This document shows, in pieces, positions 47,831 through 56,420 of a stretch of 64,000 bases of DNA. This DNA comes from Enterococcus sp. ZJ1622 (GTDB taxonomy: Bacteria > Bacillota > Bacilli > Lactobacillales > Enterococcaceae), in contig NZ_JAAKDW010000001.1 in assembly GCF_011038845.1 (NCBI RefSeq), positions 124,001 to 188,000 of the forward strand, read 5' to 3'. The stretch's first letter is position 1; every line of letters begins with the position of its first letter. The position numbers and the translations under genes were made by a program. The notes beneath the pieces are model-generated. The model saw only the letters and a program-made list of their open reading frames with translations. It had not been told where the DNA came from and ran no database searches.

Positions 47831-48409
47831 GTGAAAAAAGCAATTGGTTTTATGCAATATAGGAAAAAAATAGGGGAAATTTCGTTGATTCATATTGTAT
47901 ACCCGGTTTTTAATCAAAATAGTAAACGAATGTCTACTGTGCCAATTGCAAGAGGGATAATTGCAATCGGACCGATTTCAATTGGGTTAGTTTCTTTTGG
48001 AATCATGGGATTGGGACTTTTCACCTTTGGATTATCTAGTTCTGGGATTTTAAGTGCGGGGATTGTTCCATTAGGAATCATTGCTGTGGGAACTATTCCT
48101 ATCGGCTACTTAGCGTTAGGGAATATCGCGTTTGGTTTTCAATCTTTTGGAAATATTGTGTTTGGAAAATGGGCGTTAGGAAATATTGCATACGGAGAAA
48201 ATACCATAAGCTTAGGGAATCGTCCTCAATTTTCTCAAGTAAAAGAGGCTATAGTAGAGATGGATGGAATAGTAAATAATAAGATAAATATGTTTAATGT
48301 AATGGATGGCATCATTGAATCCCTTGAATGGTTTTGGGTAATAATTGCTATAAGTTTCTTAGTTGTATGTTTAATGTGCAGAGGTAATATATTTTCGTTG
48401 AAGATATAA
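47831..48409 (+). CDS. Membrane protein with glycine pentad repeats
   Basis: 192 residues from a GTG at 47831 that follows AAAGGGGGCGAAAATA. Gly recurs at every fifth residue from 42 to 122 (17 times), with hydrophobic or small residues between, for example IIAIG PISIG LVSFG. A membrane helix lies near 168-186. Regular five-residue turns suggest a beta-solenoid-like or membrane-embedded fold, akin to but not the same as A(D/N)LXX pentapeptide proteins. I recognise no function. It follows the LytTR gene by 224 AT-rich bases. Confidence 0.7.
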   Translation: MKKAIGFMQYRKKIGEISLIHIVYPVFNQNSKRMSTVPIARGIIAIGPISIGLVSFGIMGLGLFTFGLSSSGILSAGIVPLGIIAVGTIPIGYLALGNIAFGFQSFGNIVFGKWALGNIAYGENTISLGNRPQFSQVKEAIVEMDGIVNNKINMFNVMDGIIESLEWFWVIIAISFLVVCLMCRGNIFSLKI

Positions 48410-48518
48410 TCTACTGGACCCTTCCAGTCATTTGATTAGTACTCATGGAGTGGTATTCAAACAAGATTCAGGGTTATTTTCTTGGCGTTATTTATAAATA
48501 GCACTAGGAGTGTTAGAA

Positions 48519-48921
48519 GTGAAGTATAAAAAAATTTATTCTCTTATTCTAGTAACAATATTATTATGTACGGCTTGTTCATCTCCCGCTGATCAACCGA
48601 AGAAAAAAAACTAGAATTATCAAAGGCGGAATGGGAGAAGTTAACTTTTTTTGTGGAGAATGGGTATATACGGAAGATGAATCGATATGGACAATCAATA
48701 TTGATAAGTATTCAATAGGTATTTCATATGATAAACACCAGTTTAACGGTTTTTTCACAGGTATAAAAGTAGATGATGAATTAACGATATATTGTGAAGA
48801 CCATCAATGGTCCTACATATTGGATAAGAGAGATGAAGAGCGTATATTCGTTATACGCAGTAAATTAGGTTCTGGAACGACTTCAAATGTAATGGGAATA
48901 GAGTTAATTAAAATAAAGTGA
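48519..48921 (+). pseudogene. Lipoprotein gene broken by a frameshift at a poly-A run
   Basis: GTG at 48519 with AGGAG upstream opens a lipoprotein signal (LILVTILLCTACSS, lipobox CTAC) that stops at TAG directly after an eight-A run (48603-48610). Removing one A joins the frame to the one at 48631-48921, which reads on from GGMGEVNFFCGEWVYTEDES to the end. The joined product would be about 133 residues. Family unknown. It may be a real mutation, a phase-variable tract or a sequencing error. Confidence 0.6.
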
Positions 48922-48937
48922 GGTAACTAGGATAATT

Positions 48938-49229
48938 ACAACAAAGGAGAGCAAATAAAGAAATTTAATTTTGTGTTGATTATTTTTAAGTTGTGCTGAT
49001 ATTTGGTTTTACAAATCGATTAGATTATGCGGTGCCAGTGGAAGGCGTTGTTCGATCCAATATTGTGAGTTATACTGGAAATCTTTTTGAGCGAATCATG
49101 TGGGGAAATGAAGAGTTAATAATTAATACACCAGAATTGCTATTCTATGATATTACTATTTCAGATGGCTCTATAGGAGCACCAATCATTCAGAATTCTG
49201 CTCTTGTAGGCATAACTACTACTTAAAAA
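48938..49229 (+). pseudogene. Remnant of a secreted trypsin-like protease gene
   Basis: A frame from GTG at 48993 encodes 77 residues ending YDITISDGSIGAPIIQNSALVGITTT, which resembles the C-terminal end of V8-like or trypsin-like peptidases (GNSGSP...VGI). The catalytic Ser position appears to be Ile. Just upstream AAAGGAGAGCAAATAAAG lies before a signal-like KKFNFVLIIFKLC in another frame that lacks an ATG. The catalytic His and Asp parts are missing. Family assignment is weak. Confidence 0.35.
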
Positions 49230-49635
49230 AAACAAGGAACAATGAACCAAGCTCTTGCTTTAAGACAAGAACTTTTTATTTTTTTCGCATCATAATGCAG
49301 AAATTAATAGAAAAAGTAGTAGATAGTTTTTCATTATCAATTTGATTTGATAAAAACACCCTTGTATTAACGAAATGAAGAGTGATTATTTCAAAGTACA
49401 AAAAACAATTTACCTAAAAATAGAAACCAAGCTTTCCTTTCGAGGAAGGCTTTTTGTTTTGCTAGGAACGCACGATTGCTTGTGAGCTAAATCGTTCATT
49501 TTGATGACTGAAACACTCGGATGATGGGTATTTTCCCTCTGTTCGCTCATTATATTGAACGGTACAGCTAGCGATGCTATACTGACCTCAGTTCTAAGAA
49601 AACGGTAACATTTTTTTGTGGGGGAGAGGATTTTA
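49227..49635. other. Intergenic region with two terminator-like hairpins and a promoter
   Basis: No gene. AGCTCTTGC...GACAAGAACTTTTT (49248-49276) is a weak hairpin. AGCTTTCCTTTCGAGGAAGGCTTTTT (49431-49456) is a good terminator. TTGAAC (49555-49560) and TATACT (49578-49583), 17 bases apart, form the promoter of the next PTS operon. This gap is the right edge of the AT-rich accessory region. Confidence 0.7.
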
Positions 49636-50085
49636 ATGAGCTTTGATCAATTGATCGCAGAAGAACTGGTTGTTTTCGATCCATCGATAGATTCAAAAGG
49701 ATCATTGTTTGAGCGGATAGGTGATGTACTGGAAAAAACGAACAGGATAAGAAGTGCTAGAAAAGTCGTCAAGGCACTATTCAAACGAGAAGAGGAGATT
49801 TCTACAGGGATAGAAGAGGGTTTTGGGATTCCACACGCGAAAAGCAAATATGTGACAAAACCAGCACTGTGTTTTTTCCATACGGCTAAATTAACGGATT
49901 ACAGCGGGATAGACGGAGTACCGATCGAATATGTTTTTGCCATCGTAGTTCCTGAAAAATCAGCAGATATGCACCTGGAGATCCTCAGCACACTCTCCAG
50001 ACGGTTGGTGGATGCAGATTTCAGAAAGGAAATAAAGGAAGCTACTACGCCAGCAGACATCATCAGACGGATCAACCAAGCATAA
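49636..50085 (+). CDS. PTS fructose-type EIIA
   Basis: 149 residues, cytoplasmic. The mannitol/fructose EIIA fold carries the phospho-accepting His in GFGIPHAKSKYV (~64) and helical blocks HLEILSTLSRRLVD. It receives phosphate from HPr and passes it to EIIB. ATG at 49636 follows GGGGGAGAGGATTTTA; a GTG at 49618 is less well placed. First gene of a IIA-IIBC-aldolase operon. Confidence 0.88.
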   Translation: MSFDQLIAEELVVFDPSIDSKGSLFERIGDVLEKTNRIRSARKVVKALFKREEEISTGIEEGFGIPHAKSKYVTKPALCFFHTAKLTDYSGIDGVPIEYVFAIVVPEKSADMHLEILSTLSRRLVDADFRKEIKEATTPADIIRRINQA

Positions 50086-50141
50086 AAAATAGTGTAGCCA
50101 TGTCCGAGTATCGATAGTGAAGAAAAAGGAGGAAAATGACC

Positions 50142-51560
50142 ATGAAAATCGTTGGCGTAACTGCTTGTCCAACTGGAATTGCTCATACGTATATGTCGGC
50201 AGAAAAATTAGCAGTAACAGCAAGAAACCTGAATCATCAAGCAACATTCGAAACGCAAGGTGTAAAAACAGAAAATCGGTTATCTGCAAAAGAAATCGAA
50301 GAGGCAGATGCGATCATTCTTGCGGTGGATAAGGATATCGAATTGGACCGGTTTGCCGGGAAAAAGGTGAAGCGTGTCTCTACAAGCAGAGCGATCAAGG
50401 AACCACAAGTAGTGATAGAAGAAGCACTGAATGACGTTGATGTATTCGTTGTGTCTAATGAAAAGGAACAAGTTGCAAGTGAGAAAAAGCCGACGCTCTA
50501 TAACCATTTCATGAATGGCGTGAATTACATGCTTCCATTTGTGATCGCAGGTGGGATCATCATCGCATTGAGTTTTGCCTTCGGGATTACAGCGTCTGAT
50601 CCTGACTCAGCAGACTACAATGTGCTAGCAGCTGCATTTTCAAGGATCGGAGGGGATACAGCATTTGCGATGATGGTCCCTGCGCTAGGTGCTGGGATTG
50701 CTACATCGATTGCCGGAAAAGCAGGATTTGCTCCAGGAATCGTTGCTGGATTACTGGCATCCACAGGCGGCTCGGGGTTTCTTGGCGGAATGATCGGCGG
50801 CGTGCTGGCAGGATATATCTGTGATTTTCTGGCAAATAAAATCAGTATAAAAAAAGAGCTTGCCGCGATCTATCAATTGATTGTCGTACCGCTGTTATCG
50901 ATTTTAATGATTGGGCTATTGATGGTCTTTGTGATCGAACAACCGATCACATGGGTATTGGATGCTTTGACGAATTGGCTGAATAGCTTAGGGAATACAT
51001 CTGGTCTCTTATTCGGATTACTTATCGGTATCATGATGGCAGCTGATATGGGCGGACCGATCAATAAATCGATTTCGACTTTCTCAATCGGTTTGATGTC
51101 AGCAGGCGTGAATGCGCCGATTGCTGCTTGTATGGCAGCAGGAATGACGCCTCCCTTGGGAATTGCACTTGCTACTCTATTATTCAAACACAAATTTACC
51201 AAAGAAGAACGGACTTCGGGACAATCATGCTGGATTTTAGGAGCTTCATACATTACAGAGGGTGCTATCCCGTTTGCAGTATCTGATCCGATCCGCGTGA
51301 TCCCTAGTTTGATGGCTGGTTCGGCAGTCGCTGCAGGGATTTCCATGGCAGCAGGAGTGACTTCGATGGCCCCTCATGGTGGGATTTGGGTGATGCTGAT
51401 CCCGAATGTCATGAATGATCTGCCTATGTATGTTTTGGCAATTGCTGCTGGTACAGTCACCACAGCCTTTATGCTTGGACTATTGAAAAAATCAGTGGGA
51501 GAGAAAAAACAAGACAAGTTGACGAAAAATGAAAATCTAACAAATGAGGTGGAAGCATAA
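50142..51560 (+). CDS. PTS fructose-type EIIBC
   Basis: 472 residues. EIIB (~1-95) has the phospho-Cys motif TACPTGIAHTYMSAE, and EIIC (~115-460) has about nine membrane helices with the family block GADMGGPINKS-like (AADMGGPINKSIS). It imports and phosphorylates a ketose or related sugar. ATG at 50142 is nine bases after AGGAGG; the ATG at 50136 is too close. The next gene, an aldolase, suggests the product is split after phosphorylation. Confidence 0.9.
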   Translation: MKIVGVTACPTGIAHTYMSAEKLAVTARNLNHQATFETQGVKTENRLSAKEIEEADAIILAVDKDIELDRFAGKKVKRVSTSRAIKEPQVVIEEALNDVDVFVVSNEKEQVASEKKPTLYNHFMNGVNYMLPFVIAGGIIIALSFAFGITASDPDSADYNVLAAAFSRIGGDTAFAMMVPALGAGIATSIAGKAGFAPGIVAGLLASTGGSGFLGGMIGGVLAGYICDFLANKISIKKELAAIYQLIVVPLLSILMIGLLMVFVIEQPITWVLDALTNWLNSLGNTSGLLFGLLIGIMMAADMGGPINKSISTFSIGLMSAGVNAPIAACMAAGMTPPLGIALATLLFKHKFTKEERTSGQSCWILGASYITEGAIPFAVSDPIRVIPSLMAGSAVAAGISMAAGVTSMAPHGGIWVMLIPNVMNDLPMYVLAIAAGTVTTAFMLGLLKKSVGEKKQDKLTKNENLTNEVEA

Positions 51561-52420
51561 TGTTATATACAATGAAAGATTTATTGAAAGTAGCCAAAGA
51601 GAACCAATTTGCAGTCCCAGCCTTTAATATTTGCAGCTATGATATGATGAAAGCAATCATCGAAGAAGCAGAACGGTTAGAAGCACCCGTGATCTTAGAA
51701 ATACATCCTGATGAGATCGCCTATTTGAACGATGAATTCGTTGCAGCAGTGAGAGCATATGCCTATGCCAGCAAACTGCCAATCGCTATCCATCTGGATC
51801 ATGGTGGTACGATAGAAGATGTCTTGCGAGCGATCCGAAACGGCTATTCTTCCGTGATGATCGATGCTTCTCTGAAATCATTTGAGGACAATGTGCAAAT
51901 CACGAAAAAAGTGGTAGCGTTAGCTCATGCGGTAAATGTCTCAGTTGAAGCAGAGCTTGGAACGATCGGAAATAATGGATCTGCTGAAGGAGGCGCTGAA
52001 ACGATCATATATACGGATACTGATCAAGCGGAGATTTTTGTGAAAGAAACAGGGATCGATACACTTGCTGTAGCGATCGGAACAGCGCATGGCTTGTATC
52101 CGAAAAACAGAACACCAAAATTGAATATCGACTTACTAAAAGAATTGAACCGGCGAATCGATCTTCCATTTGTTTTGCATGGGGGATCAGGTAATCCCGA
52201 TGCAGAAGTCAGTGAAGCTGTAAAATACGGTGTTGCCAAAGTGAATTTGAGTTCAGATCTTAAAAGCGTCTTTTTCGATGCCTTGCGGGAGATATTGAGT
52301 GATAATCCGGAGATGTACGAGCCGAATGCGATTTATCCGGCAGCAAATAAAAAAGTGCAGGAAGTAGTCAAACATAAAATGGGGATTTTGAATACGATCG
52401 GCAAGGCCGGCTTATACTAA
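51560..52420 (+). CDS. Class II ketose-bisphosphate aldolase (GatY/KbaY/Fba-like)
   Basis: 286 residues. Zinc and catalytic motifs: IAIHLDHGGTIEDV, MIDASLKSFEDN, VEAELGTIGNN, AIGTAHGLYP and VLHGGSGNPDAEV. It differs from the glycolytic Fba at 39601, notably with ASLKSFED in place of GSHLPFEE. The start overlaps the EIIBC stop by one base. Likely substrates are tagatose or fructose bisphosphate derivatives made from the PTS sugar; which one is not readable. Confidence 0.85.
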   Translation: MLYTMKDLLKVAKENQFAVPAFNICSYDMMKAIIEEAERLEAPVILEIHPDEIAYLNDEFVAAVRAYAYASKLPIAIHLDHGGTIEDVLRAIRNGYSSVMIDASLKSFEDNVQITKKVVALAHAVNVSVEAELGTIGNNGSAEGGAETIIYTDTDQAEIFVKETGIDTLAVAIGTAHGLYPKNRTPKLNIDLLKELNRRIDLPFVLHGGSGNPDAEVSEAVKYGVAKVNLSSDLKSVFFDALREILSDNPEMYEPNAIYPAANKKVQEVVKHKMGILNTIGKAGLY

Positions 52421-52430
52421 GGGGATCAAG

Positions 52431-52720
52431 TAGGGTATGACAAAATTTCTGTCATACCCTTTTTCGAATAAATGGTGTTCCAGAGACAGCCTATCGGCAA
52501 TAAGGCTGAACATCTCTGACACAACCTCTCCACTAAACGGTGTTCAAAAGCTTGCATCTGCGGTAATAAGCCCAACCAAACGAAAAATATGAAGAGCTAT
52601 TTTTTGTTTGGCTGTTCTTATTACGTGATGCAGGACAGCTTTTTCACGACCTCTGATTCACGGTGTTCCATCTGCTGACCTTCGATAGTCGCTCAGGTAA
52701 AACTCTGCTGTCGTAACCTC
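52431..52720 (-). repeat. Dispersed modular repeat, copy E: compound array of three units
   Basis: On the minus strand three units follow each other. Unit one starts GAGGTTACGACAG and ends GGAACACCGTGAATCA. Unit two is the full palindromic unit (GAGGTCGTGAAAAAGC...GAACACCGTTTA). Unit three is short (GAGGTTGTGTCAG...GGAACACCATTTATTCG). A hairpin GGGTATGACA...TGTCATACCC closes the array. The array fills the gap 52421-52760 between the aldolase and the DeoR gene, and on the plus strand its hairpin can terminate the aldolase transcript. Confidence 0.85.
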
Positions 52721-52760
52721 TTTTTTCCTGTTACTATATAAATCAAATGGGGGGATTTTT

Positions 52761-53534
52761 ATGTTGAATGAAGTAGAGAATCGGCAGCAAGAGATTGTGA
52801 ACTATCTGAAAAACAACCAGTTTGCAAGAGTCGCCGATCTGATCGAGTTAGTGAATTATAGTGAAGCCACGATCAAACGTGACCTTGTCTTTCTAGAAAA
52901 AAGCGGATTGATCCGCAGAGTTCGCGGTGGCGCGATGCTTGTCGACAATCGAAAGATCGATGTGCCTTACCTGATGAAGATCACGAAATTAGAAGAAGAA
53001 ACAGAAAAACGCAAGATCGCAGATATAGCTTCTTCCTTGATCCGAGATGATATGGTCCTATTTTTGGACTCCAGTACGACTTCTTTGCATTTGGTGAGAA
53101 ACTTAGCAAGATTCGATGGTCTGCAGATCATTACGAATGGCATCGTCACAGCTGCTATGTTGAGTGAATACACAACGGCGAAAGTATCTGTATTGGGAGG
53201 ATCGATCGTGCCGAAACGAGCAACGATCAACGGTTCGAAAGCCTATAATGATGCATTGTCCTATTACGCAGATCTAGCAGTGATCAGTTGTCGCGGGCTA
53301 GATTTCAGCCAGGGAGTGACAGAAACCCATGAAGGAGAGGCAATGGTCAAAAAAGCTTTTCGCAAACAAGCAGATCGGCTCGTCGTCTTAGCTACACAGC
53401 AAAAAATCGCGCATAAATTCATGCATCAAGCCATTGCTTTCCATGAAATCGATTATCTGGTGACAAGCAAAGAGCTGACAAGAAAACAGTATGCGAAAGC
53501 AAAAGAGCATCATATCGAATGTCTGTATGGGTGA
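52761..53534 (+). CDS. DeoR-family transcriptional regulator
   Basis: 257 residues. N-terminal DeoR helix-turn-helix (ENRQQEIVNYLKNNQFARVADLIE, then SEATIKRDLVFLEKSGLIRRVRGGA), and a C-terminal sugar-phosphate sensor domain (LDSSTTSLHLVRNL, ITNGIVTAAML, VLGGSIVPKR). It lies downstream of the fructose-type PTS-aldolase operon and is the probable controller of it. ATG at 52761 follows GGGGGGATTTTT. Confidence 0.88.
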   Translation: MLNEVENRQQEIVNYLKNNQFARVADLIELVNYSEATIKRDLVFLEKSGLIRRVRGGAMLVDNRKIDVPYLMKITKLEEETEKRKIADIASSLIRDDMVLFLDSSTTSLHLVRNLARFDGLQIITNGIVTAAMLSEYTTAKVSVLGGSIVPKRATINGSKAYNDALSYYADLAVISCRGLDFSQGVTETHEGEAMVKKAFRKQADRLVVLATQQKIAHKFMHQAIAFHEIDYLVTSKELTRKQYAKAKEHHIECLYG

Positions 53535-53628
53535 ATTGTTGCATGATCGTCTTAAGATGCTTCCCCGTGGATAAAAAACGTGATAAATTAGAGATGCTGA
53601 ATGTTTTTTAGAGGAAGGAGAGATAAAT

Positions 53629-54639
53629 ATGGTCACGATCAAAGAAGTTGCCAAAGAAGCGGGGGTTTCTATTGGGACAGTTTCTCGTTATTTGAACGGT
53701 TATCAGCTGAAACAAAACAATATGAAAAAGATTCAACAGGCAATCGATAAGTTAGGCTATGAAGGAAACATCATCGCCAAAGGACTCAAAAGCAATCGAA
53801 GTATGTCTATCGGGGTATTGGTCAATTCATTAACAGATGTGTTTGCAACTTCAATTGTCTCTAGTTTGGAAAATTATCTGGAGGAAAACAACTATAGCCT
53901 CATCTTATGTGACTATCAAAACGACAATCAACGATTGGAACGTAAATTAGAATTTCTGAAATCGCGTTTAGTTGATGGAATCGTTGTATTTCATATGGAA
54001 AATAATCTGCCGATCTTAAAAAAACTACGAGATGCGGGAATCTTTATTGTTGCTGTGGATTCTCCTATCAAGGGATTCAAGACAGATACTGTGTTAGTCG
54101 ACAATTATCAAGCTTCCTATCAAGTAGTCGATCAGTTATATAAGATGGGGCATGAAAAAATCGGTGTGATCGCAGGAGATACAAATCGATACATCGGTGC
54201 CGAACGATTGAATGGCTTTGCAGATAGTATGAAGGAAAAGGGCATCTATTCAGAAGACTTGGTTGTCATGGGAGATTATACAAAAGAAGCGGGATATAAA
54301 GGGGCACAGGAACTTTTGAAGAAAGAGGGCATCACCGCGCTCTATTCGACGAATTACTATATGACACTCGGTGCAGTCCAGGCCATCTTTGAAATGAAGA
54401 AGAAGATCCCAGAAGATATCTCTATTGTTGGATTTGACCACTTTGAATTGAGCGATATCATCCAGCCGAAACTGACAGTCGTTGAGCAGCCTATCCAACA
54501 GATGGGGGAGATGATCGGCGAACTGATTCTGGACTCGATCAAAGGAAAAAATAAGGACCGTCACACTTCAGTCGAGTTGGCGACGAATCTTTTATGGCGC
54601 GATTCAGTAAAAAAAATAAAAAAAGGACTTGCTAATTAA
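53629..54639 (+). CDS. LacI-family transcriptional regulator
   Basis: 336 residues. The LacI helix-turn-helix is at the N-terminus (TIKEVAKEAGVSIGTVSRYLNG), with a periplasmic-binding-like sensor domain after it (GVLVNSLTDVFATSIVSSLE, DGIVVFHMEN, SIVGFDHFELS). It lies upstream of the cellobiose-type PTS operon, whose first two genes each have a near-identical AT-rich CG-centred motif in front; these are its probable operators. ATG at 53629 follows AGGAAGGAGAGATAAAT. Confidence 0.9.
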   Translation: MVTIKEVAKEAGVSIGTVSRYLNGYQLKQNNMKKIQQAIDKLGYEGNIIAKGLKSNRSMSIGVLVNSLTDVFATSIVSSLENYLEENNYSLILCDYQNDNQRLERKLEFLKSRLVDGIVVFHMENNLPILKKLRDAGIFIVAVDSPIKGFKTDTVLVDNYQASYQVVDQLYKMGHEKIGVIAGDTNRYIGAERLNGFADSMKEKGIYSEDLVVMGDYTKEAGYKGAQELLKKEGITALYSTNYYMTLGAVQAIFEMKKKIPEDISIVGFDHFELSDIIQPKLTVVEQPIQQMGEMIGELILDSIKGKNKDRHTSVELATNLLWRDSVKKIKKGLAN

Positions 54640-54666
54640 CCGTTTTCATCATATACTTTCGTTGTA

Positions 54667-54686
54667 AATTAAAACGATTCAAAAAT
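54667..54686 (+). promoter_or_regulatory. Probable LacI-family operator 1
   Basis: AATTAAAACGATTCAAAAAT, 12 bases before the EIIB start and just downstream of a promoter with TTGCTA and TATACT 17 bases apart. Nearly identical to 55041-55060. Confidence 0.6.
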
Positions 54687-54698
54687 GGAGGGGACATC

Positions 54699-55013
54699 AT
54701 GAAAGTTTTATTAGCTTGTGGCGGTGGAATGAGTTCTTCGATTTTAGCTGAGAACCTGATTGCAGAAGCACAGAAACAAGGTGATCATGATTTTCAAATC
54801 GAAGCAACGGGGACAGAGGAAGTATCGTTGAAGATGCAACAAGACAAGTGGGATGCTCTTTTGCTGGCTCCACAAGTCAGTTTCAGGAAAGAATATCTGC
54901 AAAAAGAGGCGGACGCCTATCATATTCCTTTGGTCCCGATAGAGGGAATCTTGTATACGCCGATGGGGCTCCCTGATTTATATCGGTTGATTCAAGAAAA
55001 GGTCAGTGAATAA
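54699..55013 (+). CDS. PTS lactose/cellobiose-type EIIB
   Basis: 104 residues, cytoplasmic. The phosphocysteine loop LLACGGGMSSS at the N-terminus is that of the lactose/cellobiose family. ATG at 54699 follows GGAGGGGACATC. With EIIC (55074) and EIIA (59546) it makes a complete transporter, although EIIA is separated from it by two catabolic genes. Confidence 0.92.
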   Translation: MKVLLACGGGMSSSILAENLIAEAQKQGDHDFQIEATGTEEVSLKMQQDKWDALLLAPQVSFRKEYLQKEADAYHIPLVPIEGILYTPMGLPDLYRLIQEKVSE

Positions 55014-55040
55014 AAGAAGTTTCTTCTTTTATTGCAACAA

Positions 55041-55060
55041 AATTAAAACGTTTCAAAAAT
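55041..55060 (+). promoter_or_regulatory. Probable LacI-family operator 2
   Basis: AATTAAAACGTTTCAAAAAT, one base different from 54667-54686, and placed just before the ribosome site of the EIIC gene. The centre AACGTT is palindromic, as in LacI-family operators. It does not fit the catabolite (cre) consensus. Confidence 0.6.
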
Positions 55061-55073
55061 AAGGAGGAGGAAC

Positions 55074-56372
55074 ATGGAGAAAAGAAAAACTGTTGATTTC
55101 AACAAGGTTGTCCGAATAATGGGGACAATTGCCAACAACCGTTATTTGACAGCTGTACGAAACGGGATGAGCGTCATTATCCCGGTAACGATTATCGGCT
55201 CGATTTTTATCATTCTTTTGAATCTGCCGATTGATGCTTGGAAAGATTTGATCGCACCATATGCAGAAAAGCTCACGATCCCAATGAATTTTACGATGGA
55301 TTTTATGTCAGTGTATGTATGTGTGGGGATTGCTTCCAGTTTGTGTGAAGATTATAAATTAGACAAAGTATCTACTAGTGTTTTAGCTGTTCTGGCTTTT
55401 CTGATTGCCGCAATTACACCAGCTGTGATTGACGCAAAGGCTGCAGAACAAGCAGGACTGACGATTAGTGGTACCGTGTTGCCATTAGGGAATTTTGGCG
55501 CTGGTGGACTGTTTACAGCTATTATCATTTCGATTTTTACAGTTGAAGTTGTCCGTTTTTGTGTCAAGCGCAATATGGTTATCAAGATGCCTCAAGGTGT
55601 TCCGACTTCGGTGATCAATTCTTTTGCAGCACTGATTCCAGGAGCGATCGTGATCGTTACTGCATGGGTGATCAAAGTAGCATTGAATTTTGACATCAAC
55701 CAGACGCTACAGTGGGTTTTCTCGCCTATCCGCTATTTTGCAGGAGATACGATTTTATCTGTCATTATTCCTATTCTTTTAATCACGATTGTATGGATCT
55801 TCGGGATTCATGGGATGATCATCGCCACACCGATCTTATACCCATTCTGGTACGAGAACTTGAATGCCAATATCAATGCAGCAGCGGCAAATGAAGCCAT
55901 CCCACATTTTATGACTGAGCAGTTTTTTCAATGGTTTGTCTGGATTGGCGGTGCTGGAGCAACGTTGTCTTTGACTTTTCTGATGGCGTTTTTCGGGAAA
56001 TCTGAATTCAGCAGGAAAATGGGCAGGTTTACGTTGATCCCTGGTATCTTCAATATCAATGAGCCGCTGATTTTCGGCGTACCGATCGTCATGAATCCGT
56101 TCTTTGCTATCCCATTTATTTTGGCACCGCTTACGATGGGGGTCATCACCTATTTAGCGATGGGCGTCTTCCATCTAGTAAACAGTCCGATCGCAATCGC
56201 GCCATGGACATTGCCTGCTCCGCTTGGGGCAATGATGGCGACAGGATTAGACTTTCGAGCAGGGATTTTAGCGCTAGTGAATATCGTGGTCGCTGGGCTT
56301 ATCTATTATCCGTTTTTCAAAGCTTTTGATAAAAATATGGCAGAAAAAGAACGTGAAGCAGCGCAAGAATAA
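55074..56372 (+). CDS. PTS lactose/cellobiose-type EIIC
   Basis: 432 residues, about ten membrane helices. Family blocks are LPLGNFGAGGLFTAIIIS, WIFGIHGMIIATPI, FVWIGGAGATLSL and FNINEPLIFGVPIVMNP. It is the sugar channel of the system encoded around it. ATG at 55074 follows AAGGAGGAGGAAC. A second, similar EIIC is at the right end of the window. Confidence 0.93.
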   Translation: MEKRKTVDFNKVVRIMGTIANNRYLTAVRNGMSVIIPVTIIGSIFIILLNLPIDAWKDLIAPYAEKLTIPMNFTMDFMSVYVCVGIASSLCEDYKLDKVSTSVLAVLAFLIAAITPAVIDAKAAEQAGLTISGTVLPLGNFGAGGLFTAIIISIFTVEVVRFCVKRNMVIKMPQGVPTSVINSFAALIPGAIVIVTAWVIKVALNFDINQTLQWVFSPIRYFAGDTILSVIIPILLITIVWIFGIHGMIIATPILYPFWYENLNANINAAAANEAIPHFMTEQFFQWFVWIGGAGATLSLTFLMAFFGKSEFSRKMGRFTLIPGIFNINEPLIFGVPIVMNPFFAIPFILAPLTMGVITYLAMGVFHLVNSPIAIAPWTLPAPLGAMMATGLDFRAGILALVNIVVAGLIYYPFFKAFDKNMAEKEREAAQE

Positions 56373-56420
56373 AGAGATGAAAAATCAATGACTATAAAAC
56401 ACATAGGAAGGTGAAGAAAC

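Noticed and set aside
49248-49280. A degenerate third copy of the rpmE2-tail repeat at the end of the accessory region
   Set aside because: I searched by eye for GCGGAATAAT and CTCAAAGACG between 46.7 and 49.6 kb and found no copy.
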